A DNA stretch of 64,000 nt, from assembly GCA_947095585.1 (NCBI GenBank), contig OX352761.1, positions 131,160,277 through 131,224,276 on the forward strand, written 5' to 3'. A program made the position numbers and the translations under genes. The notes under the pieces are model-generated. The model was not told the DNA's origin, did no database searches, and saw nothing but the letters and a program-made list of their open reading frames with translations. Origin of the DNA: Nephrocerus scutellatus. Its lineage: Eukaryota; Arthropoda; Insecta; Diptera; Pipunculidae. This document shows positions 1 to 12,204 of the stretch, piece after piece (position 1 is the first letter of the stretch; every line of letters begins with the position of its first letter).

Positions 1-1020
1 TGATCAAAAGAACATTTCAGTGGATCTATAGAGAAGCATTTATAGTAAATAATAGCAAATAACGAGGACGGAGAACGAACAAAACCAAACACTAGGAAAA
101 CTTCCTCATAGCCATCATCGCAGTCTTCGCCTATTAAAATAATGCGATGACAAACCCACGTGCACGAATCCATTATGTTCGAGGTCAACTGCAGCGACAA
201 ATCTTTTGCAGTATATCTTCATACCTGAATATATACTTCAAGTATTGTTGAGGATACGGGGAGAAAAAGCCCCTTTCAAACAAAAGGATGCACCACTTCG
301 CGATTAAAGAACAAAATAAATATTATAAACTAGCGCCTGCCTTCGTCGCCATGGCCGTCGCCATAAAGCAACAAAAATCAAATATTAAAGTGGGATCATT
401 GCCAACATCGAACTGGGGTAGGGTAGCCTCCAAGTTGCTACGGGTAAAAATGGATACAATGAAAATTAAATTGGACTCTGCTATGCCGCAGAATGCACCT
501 GTCAGGGGAACTACGAGCGCTGCAATTGCTTATGCAATCTTAAGCAGACAATACTGGGATTTATGAAAGCGCTGGTGAAAGATCAAAAAGCGCAAACAGA
601 ACGATGATAAAAAAACGTAAATCTCGTTCCATTAAGTTTTCAGTTCAAATATCAATTTGATTTCTCAAAAATTACATTTCCGATGTAATCGAACCAAGGC
701 GTTCCACAAGCGAGCTGAATTTATAAATAATTGACGTGCAGATGTCGAAGATGACAAGCGGGGAAGAATTAGTTAATTTGATCTGTTTGAAGAAGCTAAT
801 ATAACTTTTTCATAAAGATATAAGGGTTGGTGAGTAAGCAGAATATCCGTAAAAAGACTAAACGTACGATATTTTAAAAGATTATCGAGCGCCATGCCGT
901 AAAGACGAGATGAATAATTGGATACCTGATCAAATCGTCGAAAACCAAAGACATATCTTATTATGGCATTAAAACCAACATACAGTTTCTTCTTGGCGAT
1001 CAATCATCAGCAGAAAAGAA
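1..1020. other. no recognisable gene
   Basis: AT-rich DNA with short open frames only. The frame at 288-566 (+) has no motif or composition that I recognise as coding. It ends where the first family A retrotransposon fragment begins. Confidence 0.4.
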
Positions 1021-1023
1021 TAA

Positions 1024-1888
1024 TAAAAAATGTCTAGAGTTTCAAAACTCACTACACCATCTTTTTATAGACTTTAAAGCCGCCTATGATAGCATAGCCA
1101 GAGTAGAACTTTATAAAGCCATGAGAGAAATCGGCATATGAAATAAACTGACAAGGTTGACCATTATCAATGTTAGAAGCCAAGTAAAAATATCCGGATC
1201 ACTACTAAGCCCATTCAACATCTATAACGGGCTCCAACAAGGGGATGGACTGACCTGCGTCTTCTTTAACCTGGCTTTGTAGAAAGTGATCCAAGACTCT
1301 GACGTAACGCCCTGAGGAACAATCCTCTATAAGTCCATTCAGATACTAGCTTACGCAGACGATATTGACATGGTTTGTAGAAACCCAAGAGCTTTACAGG
1401 AAGCTTTCATCCAGATCGAGCAGCGGCACGAAATAGTGGAGCGCGAATTTGAAGTAGTATAATTCTTTAACTATCTCGGTCAACTGTAGCAGCCGATAAC
1501 AGCATGGAACCAGAAATACGCGCACGGTTGCTAAGCGCCGACAAAACCTACTATAGTCTGTGAAGACTCTTCAAATCCAGGAACTTAACCATAACATCCA
1601 AGGTGCTGTTATATAAAACAATGGTCATACCTGTACTTACATATGGATCCGAGACTTGGGTGCTTAGCAAAAAGCATTCTGACCTCTTAGCCGCGTTCGT
1701 TAGAAAAGTCTTACGCTGAGTAGGCTCCGGTGGGCAGGGCACCTACGCTGGAAGGATGGTGTATACCAGGGCGCTTAGAGTTTAGGGATGCCAAACTGGA
1801 TGACAGCGGCTCGAAATCGGGACCGGTGGAGAGACTTTTCAGGAGGCCAGGACCGGCCTCGTTTGTAGAGCCAAATATGATGATGATT
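1024..1888 (+). mobile_element. RTE-type non-LTR fragment (family A, copy 1)
   Basis: It begins in the RT domain (block like CLEFQNSLHHLFIDFKAAYD), passes YNGLxQGD and YADDIDM, and continues to the C-terminal block ETWVLSKKHSDLLAA. The 3' end has the family signature: a stop within ccggttgtag-type sequence, then gagccaaat and an (ATG)n tail near 1878-1888. There are internal deletions and several in-frame stops, so it is dead. It lies antisense to CASK. Very short 3' UTRs with trinucleotide tails are typical of the RTE clade. Confidence 0.85.
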
Positions 1889-1889
1889 A

Positions 1890-2284
1890 TCTGACTTGAA
1901 ACCGTCGAAAAATAATTGAATTGAGTGCTCCAAACGGTAGGTTCAAATCCAACGAAGCAGTTTTTCATCGATACTATATTTCAGATAAAAGAGCTTGATG
2001 CCAAACTCTGTCATATGCTTTGGAAATATCGAGTGCAACTGCTTTGCTTTTACCAAATTGATGCAAAGACCGGTTCCACTGTTTGGTTAGATATACCATC
2101 AAATCACCGGTAGAACGCTGCGCAAGAAATCCGTACGTCCGGTCACTAAGGATTTCGTTGGTTTCAAGATATGTCATGAGCTGAAAATTGATCAGCGTTT
2201 CCATGACCTTCGAAAGAATGGATGTAAGTGATATGGGTCGATACGAAGAAGGTATACGGAATGTAACCCTAGTTGTAGCTGGCT
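1890..2284 (-). mobile_element. non-LTR RT fragment (family B)
   Basis: Minus-strand translation gives SYRPISLTSILSKVMETLI, then LSDRTYGF, STGDLMVYLT, VALDISKAYDRVWHQALL. These are RT domains of a CR1/jockey-like non-LTR element. The same family recurs at 4389-4943, 15541-15800, 26416-27140 and 49540-50690. It joins family A debris at 1889 and a different RT linker at 2285. Confidence 0.75.
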
Positions 2285-2537
2285 CTAAATAAAGAAATCA
2301 GCCCCGGCAGGATGAGCTCAATTGCTCTCTGTAAGAGCGCTGGAATGCTTTGAACGGTTTGAAGGATCCTACGGCCCATTTAACCTTATCTGGACTAAAT
2401 ATTTTTCCCGATAAACTATTTACCCTGCTGTCAATGCGTGCCCTATGATTAGGAGCATGAGGGTGTGTATGTGAAGCATAAGTAGACGAACCGGGGAAAT
2501 GCAAACAAAACTTTAGAACACTTACATATTTTTCCAT
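2285..2537 (-). mobile_element. RT linker of an I/LOA-like element (family C)
   Basis: Minus-strand translation has FPGSSTYASH, then SPDKVKWAVGSFKPFKAFQ, the region just before the RT core of I/LOA-like non-LTR elements (usual form KVKWAIxSFxPxKxPGxDG). It is fused directly to family B sequence at 2284. Remnant only. Confidence 0.5.
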
Positions 2538-3959
2538 ACCATGAAACTAAAAATCAAAGTCATGTCGTTCCTGTAAAAAGCAATCTTTTTATTAACACTT
2601 TAAAAAATTAAACAATTTTTATAACGAACACCACTTATCTATAAATATATTTCTACTCTCAGTTTACCTGGCATTTTTATTTGTTTTTTTTATTCCTTTT
2701 TCATTTTCTAGTTCCGTACAGTCGGTAAAATGTTTTCGAAGAAGTACGCAGACTAAATTCAAGGTAATGCACTGCATTTTCATCAGGAAGAGAATAAAAA
2801 CACAAGAGGGACTCGAAGGAATAATGAGCAAACACACATATGCGACGCACTGAATACTTTCACGGATAAACAGAATGCGATATTAAACTCTTGGCGACGG
2901 AGCGATCGATTTTATCACAGACTATTACGTACCATCACTCAGTATCACGTACTATCACGTGCTATCACGCTTTAAATAAGAAACAGTCTTAAAAAAGCCT
3001 ATAAAGCATATTTTTGAAGTGTAAAAGTCTAAACACAAAAACTAATTTAATCAAAAACATTTCTGCTTAACCCACCTGCTGTACCCATGAATGATGTACG
3101 TACCTGAAACGAGAAAGAGAAAAAAATAAATTTATAATTACATTTAAGTAGCATTTATAGAAGTGGAGAGGGTGAAAATGACGAAAGCATCTAACGTCCA
3201 CAGACTGGAAAAATGCACAACAAGATATATACATAAGGAGAAATCTGAATTAGAAAAGGTCTTTGCTGTTGGAGACAGATATTTTCTTTGGAATAATATT
3301 TCACAAGAAAGGTAAATGAGAATTTTTAATTTTTAATGTCAAGAAGGGTTGGTTAATTAGTAGCATCAATTAATTGCAGTTTTGGAGTAAATCGGAATGT
3401 TTCAAAACAGAGTAAATGGAATACAGGGCAAAAGTAAATAGCAAAAGAAAGGTACGAGTAAATACATATTCGAAAAATGCATAAATAGAAAAATCAAACA
3501 TTAACTTTTGTTCACATATTCCACCACGTCGGCGGACTCGTTTGTTGCGTTTTCCATTGATGAATATTCTGCATTCAAAAAATCCTGCATTTCCGCAGCA
3601 GACATTTCATCATGAAAGTAAATACATCTGTAATTTACTGAATGGCGTGGGAACATGTCCATTTTGTGCGGTTGACAAAAGTTTCGACGTGATCGAAATA
3701 ACTGATTGGTTTTATATTTTAATTTTTTTTTTGCATTTCTTTTGTTGTCACACTATGTGGTATTATTCATTACTTTTTTTAGTGCAAAATTACAACAATA
3801 TTTAGCAGCAAGTGCGCTTTATAATGTATAACTATTTGCTACAACGGAACCGTATCGTCAGTAAAACCAAATTTTTTAATGACTAGCTCTAGAAAGCAAA
3901 AGCCATAGCGTCTAAAAAAATTCAAATAAAGTTGAGAAGCATCTAAATTCTTTAAATTA
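2538..3959. other. no recognisable gene; short 10-bp repeat
   Basis: AT-rich intron-like sequence. It contains an imperfect 10-bp repeat (tatcacgtac type) near 2911-2973. The frame at 3542-3805 (+) shows no family I know. A small block at 3061-3110 on the minus strand has a good acceptor, but no exon I can name. Confidence 0.35.
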
Positions 3960-3970
3960 GTATCGAAACT

Positions 3971-4388
3971 TTGATGAGGAAGGAAATTAAAATTGAGAAC
4001 CATCCTTATTCTTTACTTTGGCATCGAATATTTAAGACAGAATTAAAACTTATACGAAATGCTTATAATTTTCGAAACGTAAGTCAAGGTCTCCTTAATG
4101 CTAAACTATGTACGGTACTGTCCTTAATGGATAGCTTTGTTGAGTCCTGTCCAGCCGGAAAGGATTGGAAAGGGAAAACTGTTCACTGGTGAAACAGTGA
4201 ACTACTAAAACTTCGCAAAGTCTCAGGGAAGTTTCTAAATAGAGCCTTAGAAACAGATCTTGAAATCAAAAGTTAGGAAGGTTAAGCTCGAGTCCTATAG
4301 CTCCGAAATAAATGTAAGAGAAACAGCAAGGCTCTGCAAAATCTTTCAGAAAGACAACAGAGCCAAACTCAACTCACTCAGGAAATCT
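3971..4388 (+). mobile_element. I/LOA-like non-LTR fragment, RT linker (family C)
   Basis: Translation gives VESCPAGKDWKGKTVHW, then (frame-shifted) NSELLKLRKVSGKFLNRALE and RETARLCKIFQK...LRKSDG. This matches the linker between endonuclease and RT in I/LOA-like elements, where a PWWN-E-L-x-LRK block precedes a KSDG block. It is broken by stops and cut off at 4388 by the tandemly duplicated family B segment. Confidence 0.5.
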
Positions 4389-4772
4389 GATGGCACTTTC
4401 AATTACAGCCTTTGACCAGCCTGTTCCTAAAAAAGGCGAACATCATCTCTTTCCTCATACCGACCCATAGCACTTACATCCATTCTTTCCAAGGTCATTG
4501 AAACGCTGATAATTGTTCAGCTCATGAGATATCTTGAAACCAACGAAATCCTTAGTGACCGGCAGTACGGATTTCGTGATGATGGCACTTTCAATTACAG
4601 CCTTTGACCAGCCTGTTCCTAAAAAAGGCGAACATCATCTCTTTCCTCATACCGACCCATAGCACTTACATCCATTCTTTCCAAGGTCATTGAAACGCTG
4701 ATAATTGTTCAGCTCATGAAATATCTTGAAACCAACGAAATCCTTAGTGACCGGCAGTACGGATTTCGTGCG
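4389..4772 (+). repeat. 192-bp tandem duplication
   Basis: Two head-to-tail copies, 4389-4580 and 4581-4772. The only difference I see is catgagata versus catgaaata. The duplication lies within retrotransposon debris. Confidence 0.9.
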
Positions 4773-4943
4773 CAACGTTATACCGGTATTTGATGGTATA
4801 TCTCACCGAACAGTGGAACCGGTTTTTGCATCAAGTTGGTGAAAGCAAAGCATAGCCACTGGATATTTCCAAAACATTTGACAGAATTTGGCATCAAGCT
4901 CTTTTGTCTGAAATGCGTGCTTATAATGTCGATGAAAAAGTGC
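4389..4943 (+). mobile_element. non-LTR RT fragment with internal tandem duplication (family B)
   Basis: It encodes, with stops, PVPKKGEHHLFPHTD-like linker, LxSILSKVIETLI, LETNEILSDRQYGFR and the block up to KAFDRIWHQALL. Positions 4389-4580 are repeated head-to-tail at 4581-4772 with a single visible difference. At 4944 it switches directly into family A in the opposite orientation. Confidence 0.75.
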
Positions 4944-5915
4944 TCGCAGACGTGGCCACCATGTACTTTGTTTTACTCTCATTTATGTGCAGCCCCAGAT
5001 TTCGTGCCGCCTGCTCGATCTGGATGAAAGCTTCCTGTACAGCTCTTGGGTTTCTATCAACGATGTCAATATCGTCTGCGTAACCTAGCATCTGAATGGA
5101 CTTATAGAGGATTATTCCTCTCGCCGTTACGTCAGAGTCTCGGATCACTTTCTCCAACGCCAGCCTGAAAGTCCAGGCAGGCCACTCCATCCTCTTATCG
5201 GAGCCCGTTATAGATGTTTAATGGGCTTGATAGTGATCCAAATATTTTTACTTGGCTTATAACATTTGTCATGGTCAACCGACATAGTCTTGTCAGTCTA
5301 TTTAGGATTTCGAATTCTCTGATGGCTTTATAAAGTTCTACTCTAGCTATGCTATCATAGGCGGCTTTAAAGTCTATAAAAATATGGTGTAGTGAGTTTT
5401 GAAACTCTAGACATTTTTCCATCACCTGCCTAATGGTGTAAATCTGATCAGTTGTTGATTTGCCTGGGATGAAGCCACACTGGTATGTGCCAATGATGAC
5501 TTTAGCGTATGGGGCTATCCTGTCTTAAAGAATAGAGGAAAAAATCTTATACGCGGTACTCAACAACGTTATCTCTCGTATAAGCTATGATTGCCAATGT
5601 ACTGCCATTCATAGCCCCCAGAATGACTGTTACGTCATACTGAGGACAGGCATGGAGTTCCCGACTCAAAGAAATCTTTTTCATCATCTGGGGAATCCTC
5701 TGTAGGTGCGTGAACGTTTATGAGGCTTATGTTTTTAAATCTACCCGCACGCGAAGGGTGCAAAGCCGTTCATTTACCGCTTTAAAGCCAATAACCAGCG
5801 GCCACCACGTGGAGGTTTGATCGCACTTCTACCAGTCATAGATAGTTGCGGCCACGAGATTTTCTGAAGCATTCTGTGTTATTCGCCCTACTCTGCTGAT
5901 GGCTGGCTGGCTGGC
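4944..5915 (-). mobile_element. RTE-type non-LTR fragment with endonuclease piece (family A)
   Basis: This is the only family A copy in sense orientation to CASK. Reading down the minus strand: an endonuclease segment (LVAATIYDW, KNISLINVHAPTEDSPDDE, CPQYDVTVILGAMN) at about 5590-5915. Next comes an RT segment (MEKCLEFQNSLHHIFIDFKA, LNIYNGLR, YADDIDIVDRNPRAVQEAFI, HINESKTKYMVATSAS) ending at 4944. The part between is deleted and the C-terminus and tail are missing. A (GGCT)n run at about 5896-5920 marks the upper edge. Confidence 0.8.
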
Positions 5916-5920
5916 TGATA

Positions 5921-7180
5921 AACTACTTCATTAGCTGCTAGGAGAAGCTTTATCTATAATTAAAATATGTAATTTCATACAAATTAGATGAATAGAATAG
6001 TGCAATCAATATTTTTTCTTAATTGTCATCGTCTGACTAGCATGTGCATCATCAACCAAAGGATAACTTCAGAAAAACATTTGAAAGTTCGCAACCTTCA
6101 ACAACGCAGGAAAATGAATCAACTTCAATTCGGTTTCGGCTGCCAAGAAGAATTAATCCTCAATTTCCTTCGGCAAAATTCGACCTAAACCAAACCACAA
6201 TGCAGCAACAACAAAACTGCATAGAAAAAATTCCGATTACATTTTCTTGTTCACAAAATCTGTCAACAAAAGACAAACTTCTACCCAACCACAACAAATC
6301 AATTTCCATTCGAGGCCAACAAATCGCAAAAAAAGAACAAAAACATTCATTAGACATAAAATTAGGTACGGGAGTTTGGGGAAGACAGCGGGTGATTCCA
6401 TTGTAAGTTGATTTTTTTTTATATGCTTTGCAGTTTTACATTTTATAAAATGCAGATCAATTTTCAAAAATTTCACAAGACAAAGCTCACATCTAGGAAG
6501 CTTATTGTTTTCTCGGAGTGTTTCAAAAATGCAGGCCGTGAAATTGAAACTCACTGTTACACAAAAAAGAACATGCCTGTTGGAAATCTACAAGTATGTG
6601 TGCGAAACTATATGAATAAGGTGTTCCTTGACCGCTGGTAATGACTTTCATTGCCAATGCATATAAAAACAAGGACGTATCAAAGCTAAGCCATCGTAAT
6701 TGCAAGGCAAAATAAATCGGAGAAATTTCAAAACTAAAAAATCGACGCAAAAAAAATCACAAACAACAATTGGCAATTTGGCATCCTCCATTAGGTGCGA
6801 TGCGCCAAGTTACTCATAATACATACACCACAAACCATACACTACACCACCATAAACGCAGAAAACAAAGTCAAAAACAAAAACAAATACGACACGAATG
6901 TGGTTTGTCACAACCTCAACAGTTAGAGTGGGTCAGTCACATTTGGGAAATCCTATTGTTGTACGAGCGTACGAGCGAGTGATGCCAACTACAACAAATG
7001 GTCTCGGCTGTTAGGATTCGTAACGCAATATAAGAATAACAATTCACAATTGAATTTTATAAGCTTGGTGTGCATTCTCTGGTTTTCTGTATGAAATGGT
7101 ATCCCAGCCGGATTTAATAAGGAAAAAATTACGCATTTTTGTTAAAGATTGAAATTTTTTGGTTAAATGACCGCCCATGC
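5921..7180. other. no recognisable gene; glutamine/asparagine-rich open frame
   Basis: The frame at 6044-6406 (+, 120 codons) is Gln/Asn/Lys-rich with no domain that I recognise. The overlapping minus frame 6237-6554 is also open. AT-rich sequence can do this by chance, so I do not call a gene. Confidence 0.3.
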
Positions 7181-7188
7181 TAAGTTCG

Positions 7189-7393
7189 TGGCCACACAAG
7201 CATGGGAATGAAAGTCATGTCCAGCGAAACAGGTAGGTTTTTAGTGAGTTGGAAAGAGAAATTTTGATTGCACCGAAAATTCACCGAAATTCATCTTTAA
7301 ACTAAACAAACTGACAAACATAGAACAAATTATTCGTTTTGTGTAGCCACTTCGTTCATTGGCATGACTTTCATTCCCATGATTGTGTGGCCA
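7189..7393. mobile_element. MITE with 31-bp terminal inverted repeats, copy 1
   Basis: The left end at 7189-7219 (tggccacacaagcatggg...) and the right end at 7363-7393 are inverted repeats of 31 bp with one mismatch. The inner 140 bp has no coding potential. An inverted copy with the same internal sequence (gtaggtttttagtgagttgg) lies at 30006-30187. Similarity extends a few bases outward (a cttagtgc-like edge), so the true ends may be about 8 bp wider. No clear target-site duplication was seen. Confidence 0.8.
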
Positions 7394-7565
7394 TGCACTA
7401 AGACACCAGAATCTGGTAGTATCAGGATAGTCTGATTAATTTGACCGATGATAACCATATTTCATTATTCAGTTCAGTCTTACAAATACTTTAAAGCAAG
7501 CAGCCACGGACGCTACATACAGCAGCAGTACTATGGTGAAAAAGCATCTCCCTTTAGAGAATATT

Positions 7566-7845
7566 AGCAGCTGTTAAAGAATAAACGGATACTGCGCAGG
7601 CAATGGCAAACACAAAGATCTCCTGGACTTAAATCCAAGCTAAACAAAGCAATCGAAAATCTGAAAGAGGTACTAACAGAAGAACATGATGAGGGAATCC
7701 AACTCTATCTAAGCAAACTTTCAATGACAGAAGCAACAGACTACTCACTGTTGAAAGCCACAAAAAAGCTAAAACGGCAATTATGCTCTCCCATTCGCCT
7801 TGCTGATGGAAACTGGTCAAGAACAATTAGAAGAAATAGCTAAGG
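7566..7845 (+). mobile_element. jockey-like RT linker fragment
   Basis: Translation gives LKSKLNKAIENLKEVLTEE, then YLSKLSMTEATDYSLLKATK, matching the jockey-clade linker between endonuclease and RT (usual form TDYSLWKATKxLKRP). It runs straight into an RTE fragment at about 7860, so the two elements are joined end to end. Confidence 0.6.
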
Positions 7846-7859
7846 TCCAAGAGCTCAGA

Positions 7860-9113
7860 AGATGTGAAAAAACAGTTCACCGGCGAAAGAAAGCAGCCTG
7901 GGAGAAGAATCTCGTCAGATCTCAAAGGCATCTTAGAGCGATGGGAAGATCACTTTCATAAGTTGCTTAATGGCCAGCTAACTGAGGAATTAGAGGCTCC
8001 ACCAATGACCGAAGACCACACTATGCTGCCGCCACCAAGCATTGACGAAGTTAGCAGAGCGATAATTCGGCTAAAAAATAATAAGGCCCCAGGATCAGAT
8101 GGTATTCCAGCGGAGCTGATTAAAACAGGAGGTACTGCATTACACCAAGCAATTCATGAACTAATAGTGCAAGTATAGGAGGAAGAAGCGATGCCAGAAG
8201 ACTGGCGAAGAGAAATCCTGTGTCCTATACATAAGAAAGGAGATATCACAACATGCAGCAATTATCGTGGTATAACGTTGTTGAGTACCACGTATAAGAT
8301 TTTCTCCTCTATCCTTCAAGACAGGATAGCCCATACGCTAAAGTCATCATTGGTCCATACCAGTCTGGCTTCGTCCCAGGCAAATCAACAACTAATCAGA
8401 TTAACACCCTTATGTAGGTGATGGAAAAATTTCTAAAGTTTCAAAACTCACTACACCATCTTTTTATAGACTTTAAAGCCGCCTCTGATAGCATAGCCAG
8501 AGTAGAATTTTATAAAGCCATGATAGAATTCAGCATCCCAAATAAACTGACACGACTATGTAGGTTGACCAAGACCATTGTTATAAGCCAACATTGGTTC
8601 CTCAATTAAAATAGTGGAGTGGATTGAAGAGTGCAATCCTTTAACTATCTCGGGTCAATTAAAGCATCCGTTAACAGCATGGAAACAGAAATACGCGCAC
8701 GGTTGCTTAAAGCCAACAAAGCCTACTTTAGTATGTCAAGATTCTTCAATCTTAGCCGCTTTCAAGAGAAAAGTCTTACGGAGAATGGTTGGCACCGTAT
8801 GTGAGGAAGGACGATTACGGAGACACTATAATGATGAGATCTACGAGCTTACCGCGATGAAGAGAATTAAGCTCGGTAGGCTCCGGTGGGCAGGACACAT
8901 AGCTCGTATCAGCGAAGATGACCCTGCTCGGAAATTCCTTTGCGGTAAGATTTATGGAACACAACAGCGAGGCTGGCCAAGCCTACGCTAGAAGGATGGC
9001 GTAGATCAGGACGTCCAGTCCAGAATTTAGGGATGCCAAACTGGATGACCGGTGGAAAGAGGACCGGACACCGGTTGTAGAGCTAAATATGATGGTGATA
9101 ATGATGATGATGA
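7860..9113 (+). mobile_element. RTE-type non-LTR fragment, longest RT N-terminus (family A)
   Basis: The order is VKKQFTGERKQPGRRISSDL, NNKAPGSDGIPAELIKTGG, MPEDWRREILCPIHKKGDIT, CSNYRGITLLSTTYKIFSSI, then the FQNSLHHLFIDFKAA block. After a large deletion the C-terminal block (RIKLGRLRWAGHIARISEDD) follows, ending at an (ATG)n-type tail at 9087-9113. There are stops at the VQV* junction and elsewhere. It shows the RT motifs upstream that other copies lack. Antisense to CASK. Confidence 0.88.
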
Positions 9114-12100
9114 TTTTATATTTAAATTAAATTCAATTGAGTTCATTTAGAATGTTTTAAATTCGAAATCATTTTTAATAACCCCCTCAACACCATCACC
9201 ACACTAATCCACTAAAAACATCCTCCCCAAACGTGCCCAAAAATTCCAAAATTTCAGCTATATCGAATGAAGGGTGTTCGAGTTAATCGCAAATAGACAT
9301 ACAAACAAAGATTTAATTTTATATACGAGTATGAAGATGTTATGAATAAATGTTATAAATTGAAGAAGGAAGTTTTTAAAAACTAAATACCATTTTTTTT
9401 TCGTTTTCTTGTAGTAAATGATGTAGTTAACCAGGTAATCAAATAAAAAACTGACTACGTAGTTTTTAATTTACAACGTGTTGTTTTTGACGTAGCTTAC
9501 GTTATTGAATATTTAAGAACTCTGATTATTAGAAAAAGAAACATCATAGTCAGAGTTGGCAACACTGTAAGAGGAAATGCTACATTGTGCAAATAAGATG
9601 TGCACATTGCTATTTCATCCACCAACAGCATAGGTCAAGGACATGCAAAGGAAATGAATATTGCATCGAATTGTGTATAAGCGCGCGCACTCCATTTAAA
9701 TGTTGCGCTTGCATTATACATGACAGGAACAGAAAATATTGTTTCTCGTAAGTATCGCATACTTTGTTCGGTACAACAAACGAAGGACGACGTACCCTAG
9801 TACAAGTGTCATTTTCTTTACCTTTTGATGTAAATTATTGTAGTAACGAATAATATATGGTGGAAAGAGTTCGGCCGTCTCCAAGCCTATCCACTGCAGG
9901 ACTAACGACGACGACGACGATGAATCATCTAAAGTCTCATCCATCCAATTGGTATTCGCTGTTGTCCCCACAGCCGCAGCCACTTTTATTATTCTTGCAC
10001 TAAACGGAAGAGATAGCACTACGATTGGTTCCTGTCATATTGCACAGAAATAGCAACTGCAACTTGTACTGTAAGTGAATTGAATTAACAGCGGTAAACA
10101 ACAAAAGAAATTGTCTTCATTTTGTTGATTTTCACTTGTCACAAAGGAATCACAGAATTTACCACGGCGGACGAATTATGCAAAAGAAAACAACAAAATT
10201 AATTTTATTCTGTATTTTTCAAAAATAACGAGATTTCCGTTTCCCGCCAAAGGTGGGCGAATTGGCGATGCGTGCTCAATTGATACTTGGCACATCGACG
10301 TTTACCTGCGCTCAGAGGAAGATATAGTTGTCGATGACAGAAGACGTACGACGACGATGACATTCTCCTCATCTTCAACTCACGTCATGATGGCACGCAG
10401 AGGCAGCATCCCGCAAAGCGATTGCAAGGCACGCCACGCAACAACAACAACAAAACACTGAACGACCTATCTGAACTTATTTTTAAACAAACAAACTGGG
10501 TCAAATGTTGATTTTAATCCGAATAGGAATCTTCTTGAGAGGGTTTTGTTTCTACAGCAGCACTAGTAGAAGTAGCAGCAGCTCCTGTCGCGTCCGTTCG
10601 CTCGTAATAAGTCGTCGACACGATAAAAGCAACGGCCAGGTTGGGGAAGAATAGTAGTTATTTGTTAACGACCGACCATGCGACCATCCGCACGAGGAGA
10701 AAGCATGCGGCTCGGCCAAAAGAGCTGAGCTGAGCTGTTGCGGCACGTCGAATACTACTCAGAATTTAGGACAGCGCGAACGAAAGAGCGTGCAAGTGAA
10801 ATTTTCAACTGCATTCCAGCAACCGTTAACTTGCTTGCTTGCCTACTGTTACTCGTAGTACACTCCACGACAGTGATTTTGATTAAAATGATGCCTCCTC
10901 ACACGTGTGAGGTCACCTAAAAGCACTGGATTCTTACTCTATCGATGCTTTTATATTTATCTGATGGGTATGGCAGTATGCAAAAAAAAAACACCTTACC
11001 ATCCCACAATGACCCGTCGTGCACAAACAGCTGCAGTAACCGCGCGAACCAACCTAACCCGGCTCCTACCGTACTCGCAAAGATGAATGCACCGCTTAAT
11101 GGTTCTTTTGCTCACGTGTCAACGCAACACAACGATACGATGGACGATGATAAATAACAAAAGGGAAAAAAATTCAAGAAATGTGTGGAGTGTAAATCGG
11201 TGGGGGGCCTCTAGCGGATTTCAACAGAACTAAACAATTTTTGTTTTCGTAGCAATTTCCAAAACGCTCATATACATAAACACACAAGGCAACACACAAC
11301 CACATACATACAAACTTTGTCCTGCTATCCACTATATCTATGAAAGAATTTAATCCTTTTTGCATTTTGCGGTAGCGGATATTGTTTACCTCTCTTCGAG
11401 TCACAGAGCGGTATTAGCAAGAGACAACTTGCTCTCCGACTCTTCCAACTATCATACATAGTACGTAATCCCTGATGCTGATGCACACATGTGCTTCATG
11501 TACATATTTACTTTTATGTACATACTCGCAGATACCCGGAGAGGGCTTTCAACAAAAAAAAGTAAACAATCGGAAAAAAGTTTAAAATCAGCAGCAAGAA
11601 GAAACTATCAACTTTCAGCGCACCAGCGCCATACTTTCAAGAAGACGGCCAGTAGATGAACTAATGAAGAAAACGCTTTTCCGTTTGATAGTTTTTGTTT
11701 AATCGTTGGCAGGAAATTTTTGCCACTCATTGTGAACTGTCGAGAAATTGTTTCCACTCTGGCTAGTTTCCACGCTAGAATTCGTTATCAGGTCATTCTG
11801 ATGCTTCACCTAATTTTGCTCAGTGCTGCTAATTCTATGCCAGAATTATTCAAGGCAGCGAATAAATTTGCATATTTCTAGGAAAAGGAAATACAGGATT
11901 AAATGTCTTCTGCAGGACAAAAGCGGGAGATACATTTTTTATTCAGTTCCTTTTGTGTACAGGGGCAATTGCATAAATATGTATCTCCAAAATTGTATCT
12001 CTGTTCTATTCTTTTTGGATATGTACGGATTAGCGAAGCAATTTCGTTTATTCAAATGCGAAAAACATCCGCTTAGCTATTTTGAATAGAAAGAGCCAAT

Positions 12101-12204
12101 TTAAATGCCAGCTGTATGGGGTGGCAGCTTCATATATATTTTTTTTTGCGTTTTTTTGCGTTTTTTTTTCAATTTAATTAATTTAATAAAATTTAAAGGT
12201 CTGG
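9114..12204. other. no recognisable gene; less AT-rich unique stretch
   Basis: Contains GAC/CGA triplet runs near 9905-9925, CAA runs near 10441-10455, and a 16-bp perfect palindrome around CACGTG at 10897-10912. The minus frame 9714-10019 includes a serine run and no known domain. The middle part, about 9700-11500, looks like unique host DNA and could hold regulatory or non-coding exon sequence. T-runs occur near 12130-12170. Confidence 0.35.
10384..10459 (-). promoter_or_regulatory. possible alternative first exon with initiator
   Basis: On the minus strand a TCAGTG initiator-like motif (A at 10459) is followed by a 76-nt GC-richer block ending at a strong donor, gtgagt. The surroundings (about 9700-11500) look unique and less AT-rich than the rest. 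Fly CASK has a short isoform that lacks the kinase domain, and a promoter for it would be expected downstream of the last exon seen here. There is no coding match, and a chance match is quite possible. Confidence 0.15.

Noticed and set aside
773..1003. 76-codon minus frame
   Set aside because: No motif; adjacent to a plus-strand retroelement and likely chance.
1925..2113. plus frames over 1890-2284
   Set aside because: They are shadows of the minus-strand family B RT.
3061..3110. minus-strand micro-exon after a strong pyrimidine-rich acceptor
   Set aside because: The 30-nt block ends at gtgggt and encodes nothing like the next CASK segment; too little to call.
6044..6406. 120-codon Gln/Asn-rich frame as a gene
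   Set aside because: Overlaps other open frames on both strands and has no motif; composition explains it.
9714..10019. 101-codon minus frame with a serine run
   Set aside because: The run comes from a GAC/CGA triplet repeat; no domain and no splice context.
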